A stretch of 64,000 bases of DNA from NCBI GenBank assembly GCA_947494925.1, contig CANLWS010000012.1:180012-244011 (forward strand). The letters run 5' to 3'. Each line of letters opens with the position of its first letter. Within the stretch, counting starts at the first letter, position 1. The stretch is from an uncultured Alteromonadaceae bacterium. Lineage in GTDB: Bacteria; Pseudomonadota; Gammaproteobacteria; Enterobacterales; Alteromonadaceae. Below, in pieces: positions 47,305 to 57,119 of this stretch. Position numbers and translations under genes: made by a program. The notes under the pieces are model-generated. The model had not been told where the DNA came from. It did not search any database and saw only the letters and a list, made by a program, of their open reading frames with translations.

Positions 47305-48005
47305 ATAATGATAAAAAATGCCCATATCCCCCATATGGCCAGGTAGGGTGCCAGTGCTATTTTTACTGCGGTTTTAGATGATAAGGCTGTCCATTGAACT
47401 AATCCCACTATGGTCAGATAAATTGTCCAGACCGACTCAAGGCGTATCACCTGCAGCAGCGAAAACCAGTCATTCTGCATATCGATGTTAAATAAGTAGG
47501 CCAGGGTGGTAGGGGCCATTACTAATGGTGGCAATTCGTGACTATCCGCCATCACTATCAGTCCAACGCTGATCAGACTACCAATGATCCCCGGCATCGA
47601 AATCCACCATACAAAACCATACCAATCTGTAAAGCCAAGTACATTCTCTTCGTCAATTTTGCTGGTCAGGTTGAGGTAAATAGCAAAGACTGCGGACATA
47701 ATCGGAATACCGATAAATACCATTGCTATGCCACCATAGAGAGCCATTGATTGCGATACAGTATTGCGCATTGCATCTTGTTCAGCAGGACTCACATCTC
47801 CCATGGACGCCACCATAACGGTTTCAACATACCAACTAAAGTCGACGAAATTAAAATACAAATAGGTTGGCAAGGCGGTTAGTGATACTAAAATGAGAAA
47901 AGGTAACCAGGACCAGTTGTGCTTGTCTTTAATAGTCGCGAACACCCGCCTTGGCTTAAAAAATATGTCGTTGCACGCTTGAAATGGGTTACTCACCTGT
48001 TCCAT
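47301..48005 (-). CDS. Yip1-domain membrane protein
   Basis: The 234 aa protein has a cytoplasmic start NPFQACNDIFFKPRRVFATIKDKHNWSWLPF and five predicted helices. This is the usual layout of bacterial YIP1-family proteins. Their role is unknown. A promoter should lie in the AT-rich 48006-48164 region shared with the ABC exporter genes. Confidence 0.83.
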   Translation of the reverse strand: MEQVSNPFQACNDIFFKPRRVFATIKDKHNWSWLPFLILVSLTALPTYLYFNFVDFSWYVETVMVASMGDVSPAEQDAMRNTVSQSMALYGGIAMVFIGIPIMSAVFAIYLNLTSKIDEENVLGFTDWYGFVWWISMPGIIGSLISVGLIVMADSHELPPLVMAPTTLAYLFNIDMQNDWFSLLQVIRLESVWTIYLTIVGLVQWTALSSKTAVKIALAPYLAIWGIWAFFIII

Positions 48006-48164
48006 TTAAGATTCCTTATTTTATTGGCGTAGAAGTCATTTTTTTACTAGTCAATTATTACAAATAATTCTTACAGGAAAAAAATAAATAATTAAATCAT
48101 GTAATAAAATATTATGCCTTTGCACTAATGTCATTGGCTGGAACAAACACAGTGAGAAAACGGA

Positions 48165-48989
48165 ATGATAGAAATAAAAAATCTGGCGAAAAAGTTCGCC
48201 GTGGAGAACCCTAAAAAGCTCAGTGAACAGGAAAAGAAGGATCCCCGATTAAAAGGGCGGTTTTTCCACTCAGTACAGGATGTATCATTTTCCTGTGAGC
48301 AAGGTGAGGTGCTGGGACTGTTAGGGCCAAATGGCGCAGGAAAAACCACTACCTTGCGAATGCTGTCTACAGCGTTACAACCTAACGGTGGTAGTGTGGA
48401 AATAAATGGCGTTAATGTGTTGGAAAATCCATTAATTGCCCGCAAGAAAATTGGCTTTTTGTCAGGTTCAACAGGACTCTATGGCCGATTGACAGGTCGA
48501 GAGAATATTGAGTATTTTGCTGCATTACACGGCATCGAAAAAAACCTGACAGCTCAACGAATTGAAGAACTGGCAAATGTACTGGACATGCAGAATTTTC
48601 TGGACAGGCGTTGCGAGAACTTTTCAACTGGGATGAAACAGAAGACGGCCATTGCCCGTGCAGTGATCCATCAACCTGAAGTGGTGATTTTGGATGAACC
48701 GACTACTGGTCTTGACATCATGGCCACTCAGACAGTGTTGGATTTCATTAAGCGCTTGAAAGCACAAAAGGTTCCTGTGATTTTCTCCACTCACCACCTG
48801 GATGAAGTAGAGGAACTCTGTGATGCCGTAACTGTAATTGACCAAGGTGTCACGAAGTTCAACGGCGATATCAACGCATTTAAGAGTCTAGCGAACGACT
48901 CCTTGCATCAGGCGTTTTTGAACAGTATTCGGACTTCTTCAGAGGTTACTAATGCCCCACATCAAGAATTGGCAAAGGAAGGAATGTAA
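48165..48989 (+). CDS. ABC-2 exporter ATP-binding protein (NatA-like)
   Basis: The 274 aa protein has Walker A GPNGAGKT, the signature FSTGMKQKTAIARA, Walker B VVILDEPTTGLD and a switch His in STHHLDEVEEL. It forms an exporter with the permease gene that begins 2 nt later. The arrangement resembles NatAB sodium exporters, but drug or peptide export is equally possible. Confidence 0.92.
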   Translation: MIEIKNLAKKFAVENPKKLSEQEKKDPRLKGRFFHSVQDVSFSCEQGEVLGLLGPNGAGKTTTLRMLSTALQPNGGSVEINGVNVLENPLIARKKIGFLSGSTGLYGRLTGRENIEYFAALHGIEKNLTAQRIEELANVLDMQNFLDRRCENFSTGMKQKTAIARAVIHQPEVVILDEPTTGLDIMATQTVLDFIKRLKAQKVPVIFSTHHLDEVEELCDAVTVIDQGVTKFNGDINAFKSLANDSLHQAFLNSIRTSSEVTNAPHQELAKEGM

Positions 48990-48991
48990 TT

Positions 48992-50185
48992 ATGTGGCTA
49001 GTGTTTTTTAAAGAAATCAAAGAACTATTACGTGATAGAAAAACCATGTTTTTTATGGTGGCATTGCCTATCTTGATCTTTCCATTGATTATCGGTGGTG
49101 CAGTTTATGTGGGAGACAAAGCGGTTAAAGACGCCGAGAGTAAAATTCTTAAATATGCGTTGGTCGGAGGTGAGTTAGCCCCTATTATCGCTACTGAACT
49201 ATCTGAAACAGATGTGTTTGAGCGGGTGGATATAGGTGAAGAAACTGATTACAAACAGCTGATTGACAATGAAACAGTAGATTTCGTCCTCGTTGTATCA
49301 TCAAATTATTCTGACGATGTGCTGCAAAATGGCCAAGCTGGCTTACAACTTTATCTCAACGATGCTGGGATGAATTTGGTGCACAAACGTGTGGAAGAAA
49401 TCACATCAGGTGAATCAGATAAATTGCAGCAACGGATTTTTGAAGCTTTAGGACTGGACGAGACTGCACAGGCAGCTTTGCTCGAGCCGATAAACCTCGA
49501 GAAAATTAATGTAGCAGATGATCGTGAAAACCTCGGCGAAGCACTGGGTGGAATGGTCGCCTATATTGTGTTTATTTTGTGTCTGCAGGGGGCGATGATG
49601 CCAGCAGCTGATCTGGGCGCAGGTGAAAAAGAAAGGGGCACATTGGAAACATTGCTTATCTCTCCCATTGAACGACACAAGTTGGTGCTTGGGAAATTTC
49701 TTACTATCGCGTTTGCCGGAGTGACAACAGCGTTACTTACTGTCGGTAGCATGGCCATATGGGGCATAGTGCTGAGCCAGGGCATGGCAGTGGAATTTGT
49801 AATGAAATTTATGTCTGCAATCAGTTTGCTTGATTTCCTGCTAATTTTCTTAATGCTGATCCCCGTAGTGGCTATTTTTGCTGCATTGCTTTTTTCTCTG
49901 TCTATCTATGGGCGCAGTTTCAAAGAAGCGCAAAGCTATATGGGGTTCCTGATGGTAGTCGCCATTATTCCAATTGTGTTCTCAATTCTTCCAGGGGTGG
50001 AGCTTAAAGGTGGTTGGGCGTGGGTACCGCTAACTAACATTGCTTTAGCCATCAAGGAGTTGATTAAGGGAACGATGGATTACGTTCAACTAATTGCAAT
50101 ATTTGGTTCCACGGCGGCGATAGCAGGGGCTTTAATCGCGTTTTGCATATACTGGTTTAATCAAGAAAAAGTGTTATTCAGATAA
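48992..50185 (+). CDS. ABC-2 exporter permease (NatB-like)
   Basis: The 397 aa permease has one N-terminal helix (residues 20-42), a large extracytoplasmic domain (about 45-180) and five further helices. Marks include KEIKELLRDRKTMFFMVALPILIFP at the start and GEKERGTLETLLISPIERHKLVLGKFL. This fits the NatB/YhaP-type ABC-2 group. It begins 2 nt after the ATPase gene with AAGGAAGG inside it. A terminator follows. Confidence 0.9.
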   Translation: MWLVFFKEIKELLRDRKTMFFMVALPILIFPLIIGGAVYVGDKAVKDAESKILKYALVGGELAPIIATELSETDVFERVDIGEETDYKQLIDNETVDFVLVVSSNYSDDVLQNGQAGLQLYLNDAGMNLVHKRVEEITSGESDKLQQRIFEALGLDETAQAALLEPINLEKINVADDRENLGEALGGMVAYIVFILCLQGAMMPAADLGAGEKERGTLETLLISPIERHKLVLGKFLTIAFAGVTTALLTVGSMAIWGIVLSQGMAVEFVMKFMSAISLLDFLLIFLMLIPVVAIFAALLFSLSIYGRSFKEAQSYMGFLMVVAIIPIVFSILPGVELKGGWAWVPLTNIALAIKELIKGTMDYVQLIAIFGSTAAIAGALIAFCIYWFNQEKVLFR

Positions 50186-50203
50186 ACTGAAAACCCACGA
50201 TTT

Positions 50204-50238
50204 AAAAAAAGCCCTGGTCAATTTCCAGGGCTTTTTTA
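50204..50238. terminator. Bidirectional intrinsic terminator
   Basis: GCCCTGG (50211-50217) pairs with CCAGGGC (50225-50231), with A run before and T run after. It separates the ABC exporter from the converging sulfate operon. Confidence 0.92.
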
Positions 50239-51966
50239 TTACAGCTGATAGGTTACCTTCAACAATACTAACACTATGCTTGAATACAGAATGGAAACCG
50301 GTAATCCGATTTTAACAAAGTGCTTGTAACGATAGTTAGTCGCGCTAAATACAAGCAAATTGGTTTGATAACCGTATGGAGAAATAAAACTGGCGCTGGC
50401 GGCAAACGCGACCGCCAATGCAAATGGCATAATCGGCACTCCCAGAATTTGAACCAAACCATAAGCAAAGGGAAACATCAGTGCCGCTGCTGCATTATTA
50501 GTTACCAACTCTGTCAGTACTAGTGTTGCCAGGTAGACAACGACTAGTGCAATAAACGGACTGGTACCGGACAAGTAGGGAAACAAGAGCTCTGTAACGG
50601 CAGCTATCACGCCGGAGGTTTCCAATGCAGTTGCCAGACTGAGGGCTCCCACAATCACCACGATCAAATTTAACGGCAAATTGCGCTTTATTTCGGTGTT
50701 GCTTGTCACACCTGAAATGATCAGAATAGCCAGGAAAAAGAGTAATCCGGTAGCGAGCGGAATTATGTCTAACGCGGCTAAACCAATCGTTGTCAAAAAG
50801 CCAAACAGCGTGACAACTTCAAGTTTGAGTTCGAGTTTTCTGGCAATCTTTTGCTCGGAAAGAATAAAAAAGTTTTTTGATAAATTATGCCGCTTAACGA
50901 AATCTTGCCCCGTAGCCAGAAGTAAGAAATCACCAGCCTGTAATTTTATCTCCCCTAATTTGCCAGAGAGTTGCTCTCCATCACGCCTGATTGCCACTAC
51001 AGCGGCGTCAAAAAGTGCCCTAAAGCCCAGTGCTTTAATAGTTTGACCAATAATTTGTGCGCGATTGGATATAATCACTTCAGTCAGGTTTTCCCGCAAA
51101 AGGCCATTGGTTTCTGCAAACAGATTTAACCCTTTGATATGACTCAGGCTATCCACCTTTTTTACATTGCCAGAAAAAATCAGTTTATCATCTGCCTGGA
51201 TTACGATTTCCGGTGTGACAGGGCTAATCAGCTTGCCTTTGCGGATAATCTCTACCAGAAACAATTCGGGTAAATTTCGAAGATGATTTTGTTCGACAGT
51301 ATTGCCCACTAATTCAGATGATTCATCAACTTCTGCTTCGATGAAGTACTCTTTGTATTGTCCCGACTTTGATTCGATAGATGGAAGTAGTGGCGTCAAT
51401 GCGAACAGCAACAATCCGCAGGATAGTCCTGCGACTAAACCGTATAGCGTGAAGTCCCAGAAATTAAAGCCGGGATGGCCATGTTCCAATAGAAAACTGT
51501 CGACAATCAGGTTGGTAGAGGTGCCAATTAGTGTCACCGTACCTCCCAGAATTGCCGCATAGGATAGCGGTATGAGCAGGCGTGAGGCTGGGTGATACTG
51601 GTTTTGTTTTATCGGCCCAATCATACTGGCAACAATAGCCGTATTGTTGAGTAAGGCGGAGGACGTAAAAGTCATCAAGAACATTCGCCAGAAACTCGAC
51701 TTGAAATTCGCCGTGACCAACTTACGGCCCATGCGTTTTATAAAGGCTGTTTTATCCACTGCGTTACTTACCAAAAGAAGCAGTATAAGTGTCAGCAAGC
51801 CTTGATTAGTCAGGTTGTGTGCAACCTCTTGTACTGTGATTTGCTGAGTCGCAACCAGTGCCAGCAAAGCAGCAGAGAATATATAGGAAGGACGCTTGTT
51901 ACTTAAAACAAGCGCCCCTATAGTGGATATAAATATCCCTATTACCAATAGTTGGTTAACTGCCAT
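50239..51966 (-). CDS. SLC13/DASS-type permease with two TrkA-C domains, probable sulfate transporter
   Basis: The 575 aa protein has membrane halves at about 1-200 and 395-575, enclosing two RCK/TrkA-C domains (about 205-390). NNTAIVASMIGPIKQ and TNNAAAALMFPFAYG are the paired substrate/sodium signature motifs of the family. Proteins of this design import sulfate in several bacteria. It lies 14 nt after cysN as last gene of the sulfate activation operon, which strongly supports sulfate as substrate. Confidence 0.88.
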   Translation of the reverse strand: MAVNQLLVIGIFISTIGALVLSNKRPSYIFSAALLALVATQQITVQEVAHNLTNQGLLTLILLLLVSNAVDKTAFIKRMGRKLVTANFKSSFWRMFLMTFTSSALLNNTAIVASMIGPIKQNQYHPASRLLIPLSYAAILGGTVTLIGTSTNLIVDSFLLEHGHPGFNFWDFTLYGLVAGLSCGLLLFALTPLLPSIESKSGQYKEYFIEAEVDESSELVGNTVEQNHLRNLPELFLVEIIRKGKLISPVTPEIVIQADDKLIFSGNVKKVDSLSHIKGLNLFAETNGLLRENLTEVIISNRAQIIGQTIKALGFRALFDAAVVAIRRDGEQLSGKLGEIKLQAGDFLLLATGQDFVKRHNLSKNFFILSEQKIARKLELKLEVVTLFGFLTTIGLAALDIIPLATGLLFFLAILIISGVTSNTEIKRNLPLNLIVVIVGALSLATALETSGVIAAVTELLFPYLSGTSPFIALVVVYLATLVLTELVTNNAAAALMFPFAYGLVQILGVPIMPFALAVAFAASASFISPYGYQTNLLVFSATNYRYKHFVKIGLPVSILYSSIVLVLLKVTYQL

Positions 51967-51980
51967 GTCAGTGTGTTCAA

Positions 51981-53390
51981 CTACATCTTAGTCAGGTCTA
52001 GAGCATTCCAATGAGGAAAGTGTTTTCTCACTAATGCATTCAACTCGACTTCAAATTCCGAGTAATTACTGCTGGCATCAATTTCTTCAACTTTATCTAT
52101 GACCATACCTGCTCCAACTGTGCTATTGGTCAGCCTATCAATAATGATAAACGCACCTGTTGACCGGTTTTTGGTATAAGCATCACATGCGACCGGTTGC
52201 GTCAGTTTTATGTTGCCTACTGCGATCTCGTTCAGATTAAGATGCACAGCATCTTTGTGCTCAAGGGTATTAACATCTATCTGATAGTCAATTTTTGACA
52301 CAGAACCCGGTACAAACTTAGTGGCGAATTTTATTCCATATTGTTTGTTAGGAATTAGCGGGTCTTCAGCCATCCATACCAGGTGCGTTTTGTATGTACT
52401 GCTATGCAATGGCAGATTGTCTGATTTCACTATCATGTCACCACGGGAAATGTCTATTTCATCTTCCAGGGTAATAGTAGTCGCAAGCGGAACATGAGCA
52501 GACTCTTGCTCACCGTCAAAGTTGACGATTGATTTAACTTTACTTTGCTTTCCAGAAGGTAAGGTAGTCACCTTGTCTCCCTTCTGAATTTGTCCCGACA
52601 CTACCGTCCCGGCAAAGCCTCGGAAGTTAAGGTTTGGTCGCGTTACATACTGCACGGGAAAGCGGAAGTCATCCACATTGCTATCATCCGCAATCTTGAT
52701 ATTTTCCAGCATATTCATCAATGTTTCACCCTGATACCAAGGTGTGTGATCGCTGCGATTGACCACATTGTCGCCGTCTAATGCTGAGATTGGAACAAAA
52801 CTGATATGTTGTATTGAAAGCTGTTTAGAAAATTCCAGAAAGTCTTCTCTGATATCGTTATAAACTTTTTGGTCGAAACCCATCAGGTCCATCTTGTTAA
52901 CCGCAACGATGACATTTTTGATGCCAAGCAGCGATACCAGAAATGAGTGACGACGAGTTTGGGTTTTAACCCCTTCTCGTGCATCAACCATCAAGATGGC
53001 AAGATCACAGGTCGACGCTCCCGTCACCATATTCCTTGTATATTGCTCATGTCCCGGCGTGTCAGCAATAATAAATTTACGCTTGTCCGTTGAGAAATAC
53101 CGGTATGCGACATCGATCGTAATGCCTTGCTCACGCTCAGATTGAAGACCATCAACAAGTAATGCTAAATCGACTTTTTCACCGGTTGTACCGACTTTTT
53201 TGGAATCTTTGGTAATGGCTGCAAGCTGATCTTCATAGATCATTTTGGAGTCGTGCAACAGTCGTCCAATCAAGGTGCTTTTACCATCGTCCACGCTTCC
53301 ACAGGTTAAGAAGCGTAAAAGATCTTTTTGTTCGTGTTGATCAAGATACGACAATATGTCGCTCTGTAATAATTCGTTTTCGCTATTCAT
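51981..53390 (-). CDS. cysN: Sulfate adenylyltransferase subunit 1 (GTPase)
   Basis: CysN hydrolyses GTP to drive APS formation by CysD. The 469 aa protein has [15 protein letters not shown] as P-loop, [12 protein letters not shown] as G3 and AVNKMDLM as G4, followed by EF-Tu-like beta domains. It does not contain a fused CysC. It is separated from cysD by cysC and cysQ, which is not the common cysDN order. Confidence 0.97.
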   Translation of the reverse strand: MNSENELLQSDILSYLDQHEQKDLLRFLTCGSVDDGKSTLIGRLLHDSKMIYEDQLAAITKDSKKVGTTGEKVDLALLVDGLQSEREQGITIDVAYRYFSTDKRKFIIADTPGHEQYTRNMVTGASTCDLAILMVDAREGVKTQTRRHSFLVSLLGIKNVIVAVNKMDLMGFDQKVYNDIREDFLEFSKQLSIQHISFVPISALDGDNVVNRSDHTPWYQGETLMNMLENIKIADDSNVDDFRFPVQYVTRPNLNFRGFAGTVVSGQIQKGDKVTTLPSGKQSKVKSIVNFDGEQESAHVPLATTITLEDEIDISRGDMIVKSDNLPLHSSTYKTHLVWMAEDPLIPNKQYGIKFATKFVPGSVSKIDYQIDVNTLEHKDAVHLNLNEIAVGNIKLTQPVACDAYTKNRSTGAFIIIDRLTNSTVGAGMVIDKVEEIDASSNYSEFEVELNALVRKHFPHWNALDLTKM

Positions 53391-53393
53391 GTG

Positions 53394-54179
53394 TTAGCAA
53401 CTCACCAGGAAATAAGGGTTTAATACGGATTCTTTTTGGTTGTATCGCAATGCAGGAGCATCGCTAGCCAGCGGTTCAGATTCGTCGATAATGGTTACTT
53501 TTCCGCCCGCCGCTTCAACGACTGCCTGAGCAGCTGCAGTGTCCCACTCTGAGGTGGGCCCCAATCTTGGGTACAAATGCGCTTTTCCTTCTGCGACCAG
53601 GCAGAGCTTAAGTGAACTACCCATGGCGACCAATTCTGTTTTTCCTGGCAAGCTTTCCAACAAAGACTGAATCGCCGGGCTTTGGTGTGAACGACTGCCA
53701 ACCACGCGCCAGGTTTCACCGGTCTGAAAAGCCTTTGGGGTAATGGTTTCACGCTCACTACCTACTAGTTTGTATGCACCCTGGTCAGCAATACCGACAT
53801 AAGTGGTATTTAAAACCGGGGCAAACACAATACCCAGCACAGGTACGCCCGACACAATTAAGGCTATATTGACAGTGAATTCACCATTTTTTTTGATGAA
53901 TTCTTTGGTGCCGTCTAATGGGTCGACCAACCAATAGGTCTGCCATGTTTTGCGGGTATCCCAATCAATGCTGGCTGATTCTTCCGATAGAATAGGGAAG
54001 TTGGAAATTTTTTCCAGACCAGCAACAATGCAATGATGAGCTGCCAAATCTGCTTCAGTTAAGGGGCTTTCATCAGATTTTTCATAAATGGCAAAATCTT
54101 TCTCATAAATTTCCATTATCGCCTCACCTGCCTGGTGTGCGATAACGGTTGCCTGTTCGGCTAAGGATGCATATTCCAT
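53394..54179 (-). CDS. cysQ: 3'(2'),5'-bisphosphate nucleotidase CysQ
   Basis: CysQ hydrolyses PAP, the toxic by-product of PAPS reduction, to AMP and phosphate. The 261 aa protein has the metal motif WLVDPLDGTKEF and upstream Glu in LSEESASIDW, with the C-terminal SEWDTAAAQAVVEAAGG. The ATG overlaps the cysC stop by one base, and cysN follows 3 nt later. Placing it between the activating enzymes would match PAP removal to PAPS flux. Confidence 0.95.
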   Translation of the reverse strand: MEYASLAEQATVIAHQAGEAIMEIYEKDFAIYEKSDESPLTEADLAAHHCIVAGLEKISNFPILSEESASIDWDTRKTWQTYWLVDPLDGTKEFIKKNGEFTVNIALIVSGVPVLGIVFAPVLNTTYVGIADQGAYKLVGSERETITPKAFQTGETWRVVGSRSHQSPAIQSLLESLPGKTELVAMGSSLKLCLVAEGKAHLYPRLGPTSEWDTAAAQAVVEAAGGKVTIIDESEPLASDAPALRYNQKESVLNPYFLVSC

Positions 54180-54775
54180 TAATCCAGATATCCCTTTTGT
54201 TTTAACAAAGCAAACAGCTTTTCCGCCGAGGCTTGTTCATCTTCCCCTTCAAAGGTTAAATGAACTTCCGGTACTTCTGGAGCTTCGTACGCAGAGTCGA
54301 TACCGGTGAAATCTTTAATATCACCTTGACGAGCCTTTTGGTAAAGACCCTTAGGATCGCGTTTTTCGCACTCTTCTATAGGGGTGTCTACGAACACTTC
54401 AACAAATTCACTCTCATCCAGCAATGAGCGGCAATAGTCGCGGTCGGTTTTGAAAGGAGAGATAAAAGCGGTGAGAACAATCAAGCCAGAATCAACAAAC
54501 AGCTTTGCCACTTCGCTGATGCGCCGAATGTTTTCCACCCTGTCCGTATTGCTGAATCCAAGATCACCACAAAGGCCATGACGTATGTTGTCTCCGTCTA
54601 GCAGATAAGTGTGTTTATTTTGTTCAGTTAGCTTTTTTTCCAACAAATTGGCAATAGTGGATTTGCCTGAGCCACTCAGACCGGTCAACCAGATCACACA
54701 GGGTTTTTGCGATTTAGCTTCGGCTCTGCGCGCCTTATCTACGTCATGCTGATGCCATACAATATTGGTTGTCAT
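54179..54775 (-). CDS. cysC: Adenylylsulfate kinase
   Basis: CysC phosphorylates APS to PAPS. The 198 aa protein has the P-loop GLSGSGKST and [18 protein letters not shown], plus the family motif [27 protein letters not shown]. It overlaps cysD and cysQ by one base each, so translation is probably coupled through the operon. Confidence 0.97.
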   Translation of the reverse strand: MTTNIVWHQHDVDKARRAEAKSQKPCVIWLTGLSGSGKSTIANLLEKKLTEQNKHTYLLDGDNIRHGLCGDLGFSNTDRVENIRRISEVAKLFVDSGLIVLTAFISPFKTDRDYCRSLLDESEFVEVFVDTPIEECEKRDPKGLYQKARQGDIKDFTGIDSAYEAPEVPEVHLTFEGEDEQASAEKLFALLKQKGYLD

Positions 54776-55689
54776 TAGAAGTATCCTTCCATTTTTTTCT
54801 TTTCCATTGAGCCCGATGAATCATGGTCGATTACACGACCTTGGCGCTCAGAAGTTTTAGTCAACAACATTTCCTGAATTACCTCAGGCAATGTGTTAGC
54901 GGTGGACTCTACTGCACCTGTCAGAGGGTAACAACCCAACGTCCTGAATCTCACAGAACGCATTTCCGGTTCTTCACCTTCTTCCAGAGGCATGCGCTCA
55001 TCGTCAACCATAATGAGGACACCATCGCGCTCAACCACCGGTCTTGGTTTGGCTAAATAAAGAGAAGGTATATCAATGTTTTCCAGGTAGATGTATTGCC
55101 AGATATCTAACTCGGTCCAGTTAGACATAGGAAATACACGGATACTCTCGCCTTTGTTTATTTGAGAATTATATATATTCCACAATTCCGGGCGCTGATT
55201 CTTAGGATCCCAGCGATGGTTTTCATCACGGAATGAATAAACCCGCTCTTTCGCTCTTGATTTCTCTTCATCGCGACGTGCACCGCCAAATGCCGCATCA
55301 AATTTATAATGATTCAGCGCCTGTTTTAGTGATGCAGTCTTCATTATATCGGTATGCTTAGCACTGCCATGGCTAAAGGGGCCAACACCCATTTCCACGC
55401 CTTCCTGATTAATGTGAACAAGCAAATCGAAGTCGTATTTTTCCGCAACCTTGTCACGAAATTCAATCATTTCGCGGAATTTCCAGGTGGTGTCTACGTG
55501 GAGTAACGGAAAAGGAATTTTACCAGGAGCGAAGGCTTTTCTGGCTAGGTGCAATAACACTGAAGAATCTTTACCAACAGAATAAAGCATAACTGGATTT
55601 TCAAATTCAGCAGCCACTTCCCTGAAGATATGAATGCTCTCAGCCTCAAGTTGTTTCAAATGCGTGATAGAGGGGATTTCGGATGACAT
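54775..55689 (-). CDS. cysD: Sulfate adenylyltransferase subunit 2
   Basis: CysD forms APS from sulfate and ATP together with CysN. The 304 aa protein has the PP-loop [14 protein letters not shown] and [17 protein letters not shown], ending [23 protein letters not shown]. It is the first gene of the operon; the promoter lies in 55690-56046. Confidence 0.97.
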   Translation of the reverse strand: MSSEIPSITHLKQLEAESIHIFREVAAEFENPVMLYSVGKDSSVLLHLARKAFAPGKIPFPLLHVDTTWKFREMIEFRDKVAEKYDFDLLVHINQEGVEMGVGPFSHGSAKHTDIMKTASLKQALNHYKFDAAFGGARRDEEKSRAKERVYSFRDENHRWDPKNQRPELWNIYNSQINKGESIRVFPMSNWTELDIWQYIYLENIDIPSLYLAKPRPVVERDGVLIMVDDERMPLEEGEEPEMRSVRFRTLGCYPLTGAVESTANTLPEVIQEMLLTKTSERQGRVIDHDSSGSMEKKKMEGYF

Positions 55690-56046
55690 TGGTATTCCAA
55701 GTTGTTAAAGGGTTATATATAAAAGAATTATATACTTAGAACTTTATCACAACTGTGAACTTTTTATGTATGACGTTTTGCTATAGTTAAAAGCGAAAAG
55801 TAGTAATAAATGATATGAATAAGCCGAATTTAGTTGGTAATTGTTTGGCCCGACGCACTACTTTTGGTTTCTGATGACAAAATTGGGGTTTTCAAAAGAG
55901 TATCTCAGCAAAAACTTCTGCAATGAATAGGTAAGAAAAAGGGGGGGAGCATTCTTTAATTGAGGAAAAATTGAGCTGGAGGGCGGGAAGAGCTATATGT
56001 GTACTCTCCATCTTATCCAATAAAACTCCTTCGCCCCCCAATTCCT
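55690..56046. other. Intergenic region upstream of cysD
   Basis: About 355 nt, AT-rich near cysD and with a G run at about 55940 and a C run near 56034. It should hold the cysD promoter. The G and C runs could pair at long range, but I see no clear terminator or RNA gene. Confidence 0.45.
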
Positions 56047-56994
56047 TCAAAGTTCCAGATTGTGTGTGCCTATATGACGAAAGAACCTGAGTTCGCCATT
56101 GTCTAAACGTTTTCTCAAGGAAATTCCCTTGCCATTGGATTGACCAGGCATTTCATTGTAACGCCAGGCCACAGCAAACTTAGCAAATTCCAGAATAAAG
56201 TTTTGCAGATAAATTACTTCGTGGGTATGGGTTTGCACAGAATCAATAATCGCACCATGGGAAGAGTATTTGATTAGATAAGGCTTGAGAACTTCAATTC
56301 CTTGTTTTGGGGTATCCGCAAAGGGATAAAAAATGGCATCCTGTGCATATAATTTTGCTCTCAATGCACCATTACGTTCCTTCACGCCCTGTTGACCAAT
56401 CGCATGGTAAGCTTTTAGCTCAATACTTGCCTGGTGCGGCTCAAAACCGCTGGGGGAGGGGTCTTTACGAGTCGCCATATCAGTCACCCAGAGTTCAGGA
56501 TGGTCCAAGCGTTTGTAAAAACCAAATGCTTCGCCAACAACGCTTAACTCATCAGCACCTCCTCGTTTCCAGATTCTCCAGTATTTTCCGGTGAAATTCT
56601 GCTCTGCATCAGATTTTATTGCACGCCATTCCACATCCATTTCAAACATCCCTATCTGCAAAATATACTCTTCAAGTTTAAGTAGTTCTTCAGTGCGCAT
56701 ATCGACCCGAAGCACTTTTCGTCTTTTGTTCATCGCGTCAAAATAGTCTCGGATTTTTGTGCTGCCATTTAAAGTCGGTTGGTATTCGGGCATATAAATT
56801 GCGCCTTGATCGTAGATAGACATAAGGTCATCAGTGGTCCCATCTACCAAGTCCTTGCTCCATTTACTGCTCAGCAAATTGATCCTTTCAACCATACTTG
56901 TAGCAGGTTGGGTTTGAGCCATCGTTTTTCCACAGCAGAAAAACACATAACAGGCAGCGATTAAAAGAATTCTTAAAGATGTATAGGGTTTCAC
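56047..56994 (-). CDS. Secreted protein with two NTF2-like domains
   Basis: The product is 315 aa from the GTG at 56994 (GAGGA 7 nt upstream). The frame runs on to 57072 but without signal peptide. A signal peptide ends TMAQ. Two DUF4440/NTF2-like domains follow in tandem (about 35-165 and 190-310): SKWSKDLVDGTTDDLMSIYDQGAIYMPEY opens the first and ERNGALRAKLYAQDAIFYPFAD the second. Tandem NTF2 units in one exported chain are uncommon. Function is unknown. It is divergent in role but on the same strand as the AraC gene upstream of it. Confidence 0.72.
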   Translation of the reverse strand: MKPYTSLRILLIAACYVFFCCGKTMAQTQPATSMVERINLLSSKWSKDLVDGTTDDLMSIYDQGAIYMPEYQPTLNGSTKIRDYFDAMNKRRKVLRVDMRTEELLKLEEYILQIGMFEMDVEWRAIKSDAEQNFTGKYWRIWKRGGADELSVVGEAFGFYKRLDHPELWVTDMATRKDPSPSGFEPHQASIELKAYHAIGQQGVKERNGALRAKLYAQDAIFYPFADTPKQGIEVLKPYLIKYSSHGAIIDSVQTHTHEVIYLQNFILEFAKFAVAWRYNEMPGQSNGKGISLRKRLDNGELRFFRHIGTHNLEL

Positions 56995-57119
56995 AATTGT
57001 ATCCTCATTTTGATTTACTCTGTCCGGCGCTCCGTAGAAGCGGGTGCGCAATATCCGAAGTGAAGTTATCAAATGTGCATAATCGTGGGGTTCGACTTAA
57101 GTGGGGCGAACGTTCAGAA

